NCBI GenBank assembly: GCA_017614395.1
Contig: JAGABX010000017.1
Location: 1-64,000 of the forward strand
From: Eubacterium sp.
GTDB lineage: Bacteria; Bacillota; Clostridia; Lachnospirales; Lachnospiraceae
Direction: 5' to 3'
Length of the DNA stretch: 64,000 bases
Numbering within the stretch: the stretch's first letter is position 1; every line of letters begins with the position of its first letter. The position numbers and the translations under genes are program-made. Below, in pieces: positions 6,683 to 15,100 of the stretch. A model generated the notes under the pieces. The model was not told the DNA's origin. It saw only the letters and a list, made by a program, of their open reading frames with translations, and made no database searches.

Positions 6683-7960
6683 ATGTTAGATAACAAAACA
6701 ATAATACTCGGAATAACCGGTTCTATCGCAGCCTATAAAATGGCGGATGTCGCAAGTGCCCTGGTGAAACAAGGGGCAGATGTGTTTGTTTTGATGACGG
6801 AAAACGCGACGAAGTTTATCCATCCGATCACCTTTGAAACATTGACCAATCACAAGTGTATCGTGGATACGTTTGACCGGAATTTTGATTTTAATATTGA
6901 GCATGTCGCACTGGCTAAACGAGCGGATGCCATGCTGATCGCGCCGGCGACAGCGAACGTGATAGGGAAACTCGCGAACGGAATTGCGGATGATATGCTG
7001 ACAACTACGGCGATTGCGTGCCATTGTCCGAAACTGATTGCACCGGCAATGAATACGGACATGTTTGATTCACCGGTTGTTCAGGACAATCTCGAGAAAC
7101 TGAAAAAATATGATTACGATATTATAGATCCTGCCACGGGACATCTCGCCTGTGGTACGGACGGACGAGGGAAACTCCCGTCGCCGGAGATTCTGCTGGA
7201 ACATATTTACTTTGCTGCGCAATATGAGAAGGACATGACGGGGAAAAAAGTATTGGTAACAGCCGGCCCAACATGCGAGCCGATTGACCCTGTACGTTAC
7301 ATAACAAACCATTCGACAGGGAAAATGGGTTATGCCCTGGCTCAGGTTGCCATGCGCCGTGGTGCTGATGTAACGCTGATAGCAGGCCCGGTGGAGCTTC
7401 CGGATCCGATCCGGATGAAGGTGATCCATGTGGAAACGGCAGCGGATATGTTCGACGCAGTTAAAAACAACTATGCCGATCAGGACATCATCATAAAGGC
7501 AGCCGCCGTTGCGGATTTCACACCTGCCTGTGTATCGGAGCAGAAAATCAAAAAGACCGCAGTAATAGGCGAGACATCCTCGTATGCCGAAACGACATCA
7601 TCAGGCAAAACAGACTGTCAGACAGAACCCACGTCCGTCGAATCGGAGTCAATCCATCTGGAATTAAAACAAACAACCGACATCCTAGCCTGGCTGGGAC
7701 AGAACAAACGGGAGGGACAGTTTATCTGCGGCTTTGCAATGGAAACAGAGGATCTGATCAATCGAGCCAAACAAAAACTCGAGAAAAAGAAAGTTGACAT
7801 GATAGTCGCGAATAATCTCCGTACGGAGGGCGCCGGTTTCGGCGGTGACACCAATGTTATAACAATCATAACCCGTGATTCGGAACGTGCACTTCCCCTG
7901 ATGGAAAAGGAAGCCGATGCAGCGGAGATTCTGAATGTGATTTTGGGAAACGTTGATTAA
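6683..7960 (+). CDS. coaBC: Bifunctional phosphopantothenoylcysteine decarboxylase/synthetase
   Basis: 425 residues in two domains. CoaC (1-180) is an FMN-dependent decarboxylase with ITGSIAAYK at 11-19, catalytic H74 in NIEHVALAK, PAMNTDM at 121-127 and the cysteine of GHLACGTDGRGKL. CoaB (188-425) has VLVTAGPTCEPIDPVRY and NHSTGKMGYALA and joins cysteine to 4-phosphopantothenate with CTP. These are the two steps after pantothenate kinase in coenzyme A synthesis and match the nearby pan genes. A polar segment of about 35 residues at about 290-325 (rich in T, S, E) separates EQKIKK from LELKQTTDIL, where most homologues have a short loop. It starts with ATG 6683 behind TTGGAGG. Confidence 0.95.
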   Translation: MLDNKTIILGITGSIAAYKMADVASALVKQGADVFVLMTENATKFIHPITFETLTNHKCIVDTFDRNFDFNIEHVALAKRADAMLIAPATANVIGKLANGIADDMLTTTAIACHCPKLIAPAMNTDMFDSPVVQDNLEKLKKYDYDIIDPATGHLACGTDGRGKLPSPEILLEHIYFAAQYEKDMTGKKVLVTAGPTCEPIDPVRYITNHSTGKMGYALAQVAMRRGADVTLIAGPVELPDPIRMKVIHVETAADMFDAVKNNYADQDIIIKAAAVADFTPACVSEQKIKKTAVIGETSSYAETTSSGKTDCQTEPTSVESESIHLELKQTTDILAWLGQNKREGQFICGFAMETEDLINRAKQKLEKKKVDMIVANNLRTEGAGFGGDTNVITIITRDSERALPLMEKEADAAEILNVILGNVD

Positions 7961-7999
7961 ATCAGTGTATCCTTAGATTTGAAACAGATAATATAGAAT

Positions 8000-8031
8000 A
8001 AAACCGAGTCGGTCGAGTACGGCTCGGTTTT
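8000..8031. terminator. Bidirectional terminator between coaBC and the Uma2 gene
   Basis: AAAACCGAG (8000-8008) pairs with CTCGGTTTT (8023-8031). The A and T tracts serve both the plus-strand coaBC transcript and the minus-strand gene that ends at 8037. Confidence 0.85.
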
Positions 8032-8036
8032 GTGTT

Positions 8037-9014
8037 TTATTGATTTTCTGGAGTATAATATTTCAGGATAAAATCAGGCATGGCAGGAAAATCTATTTCC
8101 AGGTCTCCGTCATATATCATCACCGGTACTTTGTCGTGGAATGTGTATATAGCAACACGGCAATCATGCTCCAGGTCATAGGTGATTACTCTGCCGTCAT
8201 CAGGATCGATGATCCAATACTCTCGGACACCGGCGTCAGAATACTTCTGGAGTTTTTTGGTCATGTCTTTTTTCCTGGTTGACGGAGATAGTACCTCCAA
8301 AACAAAATCCGGTGCGCCGTTGGTTCTCTTTTTATCTACCTTGTCCCTGTCACAGACGATATAAACATCCGGCTGGATCATGGTTCTGTCGTCATCAATC
8401 CCGTCCAGCCGTACATCTGATGGAGAGATAATAGGGATGCAGTCGCCGCCCTTTTTACGAATATAATTCATTATCTGAAAATGTATCTCAGCTGTGATCA
8501 ATTGATGCAGATTGGTCGGTGCGGCCATGTCATATATGACACCATCAATGAGTTCAGCTCTCCGGTCGTCAGGCAAAGCTAAATAATCATCGATAGTGTA
8601 TGTTCCCTGCCGGTCATAATAATGAGGTGAATAATCATAGCCGAGGTTTTCAATATTCTCATCTGATTCTTCCGCGTATCCATATTGGCGCGCAGAAACT
8701 TCCCGAACAGCAAGTGAACCGGCTTTGCTATCCGGTGAATGATTTGAAACAGATTTCCTCATGTTCTCTGCATACCTTGAAGAATAACTAACTATGTCGG
8801 AAGAATGATTACCGGCGTTTTGTGAATGATTTGCGGAATAACCTCCCTGTGAGAAAACAGATGCAAGCTTCTGCATGGTATCATATCGTGGACGTTTGGT
8901 CGTTCCGCTGAAAATTTTCATAACCGTGCTGACCGGAACGCCGCTGCGTTTCGCTATATCCTCGCACGACAGACACATCTCATTCTTTTTTTTAATCATT
9001 TCCTCTATGGTCAT
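8037..9014 (-). CDS. HTH (XRE) - Uma2 nuclease-fold fusion protein
   Basis: 325 residues. An N-terminal Cro/C1-type helix-turn-helix (about 1-50: CEDIAKRSGVPVSTVMKIFSG) is joined by a serine/asparagine-rich linker (about 55-130) to a Uma2/DUF820 domain (about 136-320). The PD-(D/E)XK-like core is visible in TIDDYLALPDDRRAELIDG, QPDVYIVCD, PDFVLEVLSPSTRKKDM and YSDAGVREYWIIDP. Uma2 domains are a large family related to restriction endonucleases whose cellular role is unresolved. The fusion to a DNA-binding domain suggests sequence-specific recruitment or autoregulation through the inverted repeat between the divergent promoters at 9112-9177. No toxin or methylase partner is adjacent. Confidence 0.85.
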   Translation of the reverse strand: MTIEEMIKKKNEMCLSCEDIAKRSGVPVSTVMKIFSGTTKRPRYDTMQKLASVFSQGGYSANHSQNAGNHSSDIVSYSSRYAENMRKSVSNHSPDSKAGSLAVREVSARQYGYAEESDENIENLGYDYSPHYYDRQGTYTIDDYLALPDDRRAELIDGVIYDMAAPTNLHQLITAEIHFQIMNYIRKKGGDCIPIISPSDVRLDGIDDDRTMIQPDVYIVCDRDKVDKKRTNGAPDFVLEVLSPSTRKKDMTKKLQKYSDAGVREYWIIDPDDGRVITYDLEHDCRVAIYTFHDKVPVMIYDGDLEIDFPAMPDFILKYYTPENQ

Positions 9015-9111
9015 CCCACATCACCTCCGACTGTTTCAGCACAGACAATCTAAATATGAATTCCGGATTTTATCCAAAATTATGCCACGTACCCTCCATA
9101 TCTCTTCCATT

Positions 9112-9140
9112 ACTATACCATATATGATTTGAAAAGTCAA
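9112..9140 (-). promoter_or_regulatory. Promoter of the XRE-Uma2 gene
   Basis: Minus strand: TTGACT (9140-9135), 17-bp spacer, TATAGT (9117-9112). Together with 9149-9177 it forms a back-to-back promoter pair. Between the -35 boxes lies GTCAA (9137-9141) - 8 nt - TTGAC (9149-9153), a candidate operator for the HTH protein. Confidence 0.65.
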
Positions 9141-9148
9141 CAGTCTGA

Positions 9149-9177
9149 TTGACATAATTGTCAGTTTGTGATAGTAT
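9149..9177 (+). promoter_or_regulatory. Divergent plus-strand promoter
   Basis: TTGACA (9149-9154), 17-bp spacer, TAGTAT (9172-9177). It would transcribe the gene at 9342 with a leader of about 155 nt. That leader holds an AAGCC/GGCTT hairpin just before the ribosome-binding site and nothing else I recognise. Confidence 0.6.
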
Positions 9178-9341
9178 AGGAATCGATGTATTTGATATGA
9201 CATGTTGAAACATTATTGGGAGCAGAATGATTGAAGGATATAGATTTACCCACAATTGTTAGTTCGTGGAATTATTGTAGTATTTGTGAATGCTGAATCA
9301 AATAAGCCAACCGGCTTACCACATAAAAGGAGGTATATGAA

Positions 9342-9806
9342 ATGCCATATGAAAAAGTGATTACACCGTTGTTAGAGGCCACGTCGGATGACTGGCTGTA
9401 CACATCCGGGATGGGGAGGCTGTTGAACAAAAACGACATCCACATCTCGCTCGTCAAAACGGACAAGGAGGAGCCGGGACTTCCTGCGATGGATAAAAAG
9501 CTCGAGGGCGCCTACGAGCAGAAAATCGGAAAGCCGGTTGCATATCGTCTCTGCTATGATGATATCGTTATCGAGCCGCTGAGATATGTTCCGATCTCCG
9601 ACAAAAATATTCTCGTGCCGTGCCCGTATTTCTATTCGCTCAGCCGTTTCGGAGGCGTCATGATGACCACGCTCGAGCGCGCTATCGGACTCGCGCTGAA
9701 TCCGGGTGTGAATAAAGGGGATTATTTCGGATATCTCGAGTCCATCCACATGTATGTCGATGACAAGGATCGCGAGTCACGCCTTATTAGTTGGATGAAG
9801 GGATGA
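9342..9806 (+). CDS. Uncharacterised 154-residue cytosolic protein
   Basis: A soluble acidic/basic-balanced protein with no signal peptide or membrane span. Visible segments are MPYEKVITPLLEATSDDWLY, PVAYRLCYDDIVIEPLRYVP and VPCPYFYSLSRFGGVMMTTLERAIGLAL (split here as family-like blocks). I do not recognise the family. The start is secure: AAAGGAGG lies 8 nt upstream of ATG 9342. It is the only gene of the divergent unit opposite XRE-Uma2, so the two may be co-regulated, and it converges with the fumarase-like gene at 9886. Confidence 0.75.
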   Translation: MPYEKVITPLLEATSDDWLYTSGMGRLLNKNDIHISLVKTDKEEPGLPAMDKKLEGAYEQKIGKPVAYRLCYDDIVIEPLRYVPISDKNILVPCPYFYSLSRFGGVMMTTLERAIGLALNPGVNKGDYFGYLESIHMYVDDKDRESRLISWMKG

Positions 9807-9885
9807 GAGATTATTGTTTGAGTAGTTTTCCGTGTTCCTACGCCACGTGTATCGGAACGACAGAGTAGCAGAGTGGAAAATCGGA

Positions 9886-10548
9886 TTAATGAGTCAGGTC
9901 ATACTGGTTATTGCCATTGCAGTCAATCACGGCGATGACCGGCAGGTTCTCCACATAGAGTTTTCGAATAGCTTCGGTGCCGAGATCGTCGTATGCGATG
10001 ACCTCGGCGCTTTTTATGCATTTTGACAGGAGCGCACCCGCGCCGCCGGTAGCCGCAAAATATACAGCGGTGTTTCGCTGCATAGCCGCGATTACCTCCG
10101 CACTGCGACGCCCTTTGCCGATCATTCCGGCGAGTCCGAGATCTAACAGGATCGGCGTATAGCGGTCCATTCGCGTACTGGTGGTCGGACCGGCCGAGCC
10201 GATCACCTGTCCCTCGCGGGCGGGCGTCGGACCGAGATAATAGATGGTTTGCTCGACGATGTCAAACGGGAGCGCCTGCCGTGCTTTTTCTATCTGCTCA
10301 TCGGATAATCTCGAATTGGATATGGATGTGTCTGCCACTGGGTTGTCCTTGGAACTGCCTGTCTGACTGTTGGCCATCTCCAGCAGCTCCTCAACCGGCA
10401 TGTCCAGTGCCCCGGCGATCGTCTCAATCATTCGTTTATGTGCCGCGTCCCGCGCCGTATAGAGCGTGCCGGTGAGCGTGCAGCAATCCCCGGCATGAAT
10501 CTGTGTGATCACATCCCGTGTGAGGGGAAGCGTGAGTGTCTGATCCAT
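9886..10548 (-). CDS. Fe-S hydro-lyase beta subunit-like protein (class I fumarase/tartrate dehydratase type)
   Basis: 220 residues matching the beta domain of class I fumarases and L-tartrate dehydratases. Landmarks are IHAGDCCTLTGTLYTARDAA, HKRM, YYLGPTPAREGQVIGSAGPT, TSTRMDRYTP, GMIGKGRRS and the C-terminal YVENLPVIAVIDCNGNNQYD. In two-subunit enzymes the alpha subunit carries the 4Fe-4S cluster and the beta subunit completes the active site; the alpha gene is not in this window. About 40 residues (roughly 45-85, including SQTGSSKDNPVADTSISNS) interrupt the domain between HKRM and LPFDIVEQ, where homologues have a short loop. The partner may be encoded elsewhere, or this may be an orphan with a changed role. 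RBS AAGGAG lies 8 nt before the ATG. Confidence 0.82.
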   Translation of the reverse strand: MDQTLTLPLTRDVITQIHAGDCCTLTGTLYTARDAAHKRMIETIAGALDMPVEELLEMANSQTGSSKDNPVADTSISNSRLSDEQIEKARQALPFDIVEQTIYYLGPTPAREGQVIGSAGPTTSTRMDRYTPILLDLGLAGMIGKGRRSAEVIAAMQRNTAVYFAATGGAGALLSKCIKSAEVIAYDDLGTEAIRKLYVENLPVIAVIDCNGNNQYDLTH

Positions 10549-10587
10549 AATGATTCTCCTTACTTACTCGTATTGGAATGGAACCAC

Positions 10588-11565
10588 TTAAGCATTATTT
10601 TTAGGGGTAAGGAGATCGCGGACATAGTCTCCGTTAACGCCAAGGCTTTTTGATACTTTTTCAATTATCGTGTCATCGGAGGCACCATCGTTTTTTAAAA
10701 CGAGGATCGCACCCTTGACTTTTTCTCTTTGATAGCACTTATCCAATGCACCTTCCATGTCAATTCCTCCTTCTTCTTCATCAAATTCCAATTCCAAATT
10801 TGCTACGTTGTTCAAAAATACTGCAGTTTCCCTGTCCACTTTAGTATGTCCGTTCTCCGAAATGACTTTCTCAGCCAGGTTATTCCTGTATTTCAACATC
10901 TTCATGGCAAACCCAAAGCTTGTGTGAAATAGCTTAAAATCGTCGTCGTTCAAATCTTTAGGCGATAGTAAGTTGATCTTGTAATCCGGAACAAATCGGC
11001 GAAGCGTGTTGTCTTTAAAATCCAGCATGTCATGTAGAGACTTGGGGCCGTCCCACTCCTTATCACCGAGATAGACCACCAATGTGATGATAGGAATCAG
11101 TTTATCACCCTTTCGCAAACCGGACAGGAATTCCGCGCTGGTCATTTTGACTTTCAATACCCCATCATCGACAGATATTTCGCCGTTGTCAGTTTTTCTA
11201 TCGCCCTTCTTTTTCCTATACGACCTACGGATTTCCTCTATTTGTTTGGAATACCCAATCATGTCATACAGACCATCCTTGACTGGTATTCCGTAGTGTA
11301 CCTTGTCCTGTAGTTCAGCACCCAAAAGGATGTAAATCGCATTGTCATCCTTCATGGCATTCCATATACGGAATATATCCCTGTATCGTTGCATTGGCGC
11401 TCTCACTTCGTTGGCAAATGGTGCTACCATGCCGGTCGTATCGAGTTCCTTTAGATCATTCTCCTTGATAACCTCTTTGCCCCCATATAGAAAAAAGTTA
11501 AAGGCGTCTGCAAAATACTTATTATTGGAGAGATATATCTTTCCCTCTGCATCGTTTGTCCCCAT
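10588..11565 (-). CDS. Rpn family recombination-promoting nuclease / YhgA-like
   Basis: 325 residues of the PD-(D/E)XK transposase-like family (PF04754). Diagnostic stretches are NKYFADAFNFFLYGGKEVIK, MQRYRDIFRIWNAMKDDNAI, YILLGAELQDKVHYGIPVKD, LIPIITLVVYLGDKEWDGPK and SLHDML. Rpn proteins nick DNA and raise RecA-independent recombination in E. coli, and the family is often expanded in Lachnospiraceae. The C-terminus (GASDDTIIEKVSKSLGVN) forms the short helical module typical of the clostridial members. Start: AAAGGAGG 7 nt before ATG 11565. It lies 39 bp ahead of the fumarase-like gene on the same strand, so the two may be cotranscribed. No flanking inverted repeats were seen. Confidence 0.85.
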   Translation of the reverse strand: MGTNDAEGKIYLSNNKYFADAFNFFLYGGKEVIKENDLKELDTTGMVAPFANEVRAPMQRYRDIFRIWNAMKDDNAIYILLGAELQDKVHYGIPVKDGLYDMIGYSKQIEEIRRSYRKKKGDRKTDNGEISVDDGVLKVKMTSAEFLSGLRKGDKLIPIITLVVYLGDKEWDGPKSLHDMLDFKDNTLRRFVPDYKINLLSPKDLNDDDFKLFHTSFGFAMKMLKYRNNLAEKVISENGHTKVDRETAVFLNNVANLELEFDEEEGGIDMEGALDKCYQREKVKGAILVLKNDGASDDTIIEKVSKSLGVNGDYVRDLLTPKNNA

Positions 11566-12125
11566 CGTTCTCCTCCTTTCATGTTACCACATCCTCATTC
11601 TGTTTTCAAGGACATTTTAACAGTAGCGTAATTAAATAACACGAAAAAAACACGGCATTTTCAGGAAATGTTTTGAAAAAAAGATTCTCAGATGCTCGTC
11701 GGTTGGCGATTGTCAGCCGATGGGCATGAACAACCAGGATACTTAGCAGCTGTAGATTTGGCTGGAACATATCGTGGTTCTAAGATGGAATTACACTGTA
11801 TCATGTAATGAACAGGATGTCAAGAGAAAAAAAGATCTTGAGCTTTTGAAGTCGTACGAAAACCCCATCTTTCCGAACGGCGTTCCGGTTCGGAATTGCG
11901 TACTTTTCCAAATACGAATCTTAATATTATGTTCTATATCAAAAACTCCGAAACTATCCGAAAATTCGTCACTTTTCTTGACACTGCCGTTTTCGGGTGT
12001 TAGAATTATAGAACAAAACGTAATGGAAAGAATTCGAAAAACCGTTGCTGCGATTTAGACTAAGGAACTGTTCATAAAAAGATGGGAGTCGTCAATCAAG
12101 ATGAGTTCCGGAATGGGGGTAAGCG
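11566..12125. other. 560-bp gene-free interval
   Basis: No convincing gene. Contents: an inverted repeat TTCCGAAC (11871-11878) / GTTCGGAA (11888-11895), scattered TCCGAAA motifs around 11946-11964, and the promoter at 11978-12006. An open frame at 11774-12058 has no ribosome-binding site or recognisable composition. Confidence 0.5.
11978..12006 (+). promoter_or_regulatory. Promoter of the large GLUG-repeat surface protein
   Basis: TTGACA (11978-11983), 17-bp spacer, TAGAAT (12001-12006). It gives a leader of about 115 nt before the ATG at 12126. Confidence 0.7.
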
Positions 12126-15100
12126 ATGAAAGGTAAAAAGATGTTCAAGCGGATCCTGGCAGGATTTATAACAACGGCGCTGTGCCTCAGCCTGATATGT
12201 ACGAACGGGATTATTTCACATGCCCGCGGTAAAAAAGAATTCGATATGTTTGCGCAAGGACAGGGAACAGAGCAGGACCCGTATGTAATCGATACTGTCA
12301 CACGGCTTGTAAAGTTCAGGGATTCGGTCAACTCGGGAACGAATTATAAGGACAAGTATATAAGGCTTGGTGCGGATATTGATTTGAGCAGTGTCTGTTA
12401 CCCTCACGCGGTCGGAAACAGCATAGAGAGTGTTAATTGGGTACCGATTGGATCTGTTGCTGATGGCGACCATTTGTTTTATGGTACTTTTGATGGCGGT
12501 GGTCACACCATTTCGAATCTGTATATAAAGGACGGCGGTGACTGGATAGGACTATTTGACAGAAATAAAGGTGATATCAAAAACCTTACGGTAACAGGTG
12601 ACGTGAGTGGTGGGACACGGGTTGGTGGTATTACCAGTGAAAATAATGCGACCATAGATAATTGCAGTTTTTATGGACATGTAACCGGAACAGGTGAGCG
12701 TGTCGGCGGAATTGCGGGTCAGAGCAGAGGGTCTTTTCTCAATTGCTATCATGATGACAAATATAAAGACTATTATACAGTAGTTCAAGGCGAGCGGTAT
12801 GTTGGTGGAGTGGTAGGCTATTTATTTGAATCTACTGCTACAATAGATGGCTGCTATTTCTTAAACGGATCCGTCACAGGCAGGTTTTCCGGTGGTATCG
12901 TAGGACAGGCAAACGGGGATGTTTCAAACTGTTGGGCGCAGGGAGAGATCCAATCACCCGAATGGTATGCCGGAGGTATTGTGGGAGTTTCTTATAAAAA
13001 CAATGTTTCTAAGTGTTATTTCCTCGGCGGAACGGTCACTACAGCAGGACGAGGTGCCGGTGGAATCGTGGGATTGTCGAATGCGCTTTCCGTTAAGGAT
13101 TGCTCTACTGGTAAAATCAGGGTAGTAGCTGAGAGTGTAGACGACTCCTGTACTGCCGGCGGAATCGTAGGTGGTAATGCCAGTCCTGTTGAAAACTGTA
13201 ATATCGGCAGTGGTACAGAGGTGGTTTGTTGGAGTAAGTATGCACATGTTCTCTATGCCGGTGGGATTGCAGGTGAGACCTTCCCTTGTCATGGTATTGA
13301 CGGAAAAACTATAAACTGTGTGAATCGTGCTACTGTTTACTGTATGGGCAGTCGATGTGATTACTTTATCGGTGATCCGATGGGACCGGAGGATATACAA
13401 AATTGCGTAAATGAGGGAGGCGTGCTTCATCCGTTAGCTTCGTATGAAGATGCTTTTCACATTTCTCCCGTCGAATTAAGAATTGTCGGAGATATCATTA
13501 ATTCCTGCAAACTGACAATTTGTCACGAAGGAGAAGGGAGTGCAGAAGGGGGATCAACGAGCATGGAAACGACCAGTTTTGAAGACTCCGGAAAGGTTAT
13601 TCAACTCCATGCGACAGCGGCTGAGGGGTATGTTTTTGACAGTTGGAAAGCAGAGGGCGTTACACTTGAAAATCCAAATGATGCAGAAACAACCTTCACA
13701 ATGCCAGATAATGAGGTAAATATTAAGGCAATTTTTAAACTGGATACTCAACACTATGAACTGACAGTGAACCGGGAAGGGGCGGGACACGTGTCGTCAA
13801 ATTCGTCGAACTGTATAGTATCCGGCAGTGCGGTAAAGCTGACTGCGACACCGGACAGCGGATATAAGTTTTCCAAATGGGAGTCAAATGATATAGAGAT
13901 TGCTGATGTGACAAGTGCAACGGTATCCTTTACGATGCCTGCGAATCCTGTGACCATCAAGGCAGTATTTGAGCCAGCCAAATCATATGATTTTAAAATT
14001 GCCCATGAATATATCGGTGCTCCGAATTATAATGTCGAGTACTCTTACCCCAGAGTGTCTGGACAAACTGTCTTCCTGTCTGAGAAAATCCCTGATTATG
14101 AATATGTTTTTTCTAGATGGGAAGTAGAAGGTATCACATTGGATAATTCGAATGATAGTATGATTTCATTTTCAATGCCTGAAAACCCAGTAAGCGTCAA
14201 AGCTATATATGTTCCGGCGGAGAACATCTACGATTTGGACATTAATTTGACCGGACCGAGGGATATGTATGTCATCACGCCTCGTGGCTTTAATCCCATA
14301 TATACCCCTTGCTCTTACAAAACGCGATTGAAATTCGGTAGTTATGTAAAACTAACTGCTCCTCAATTGTTCGGAACCGGATATCAATTTACCGGGTGGG
14401 AGACAGAAGGTGTTTATTTAGATAATCCTCAATCACAATATGTGGAATTCACGATGCCAGCAAACTCGGTAAGCATTGCTCCGTGTATTTACCCTGAAAA
14501 AGATGTGCATAATGTCACAGTTGAATCGGACGGTGGTGGGGACGATCCCGCGGCTACGGCAAACTTCAGTAGAGCAGGAAAGGGACAGAAAGTCCCTCTC
14601 TATGCGGATGCGGACAGTGGTTATGAGTTTAAGAACTGGACTGTCAATTCAAATAGTATAACGTTGAATAATCCTACCAGCGCAACAGAAGCATCATTTA
14701 CTATGGGCGACAGTGATGTGACCGTTACTGCGCATTTCAATAAAGTAAACAATGAGCCTGCAGATGACGAGAAAGAACCCGGAGAAGTGTCAGAACCCGG
14801 AGAGGGTTCAAACACCGGAGAAGGATCAGAAGCAAACGGCTCGGGTAGCCGCCCCAATACCGGTGGCTCATCCGGCAGTTACAGTAGTGGTTATACTGAC
14901 AGTGGGTCGAAAACTCCTTCATCGGATTCTGCTGCCAGCGGTGCACCGACAGATCCATCCACACCGACTGCGGGCAAGGATCCGGCAACGGGCACGAATC
15001 CGGCCGTGACGCCCGGCACATCCGATCCGGTCATCACGAAAAACCCGGATGGCTCGACCACGACGACGACCACGACAATAGGAACCGATGGTTCGAGTAC

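Noticed and set aside
11774..12058. 94-codon frame in the gap before the large surface protein
   Set aside because: No ribosome-binding site, crosses the predicted promoter at 11978-12006 and shows no conserved features.
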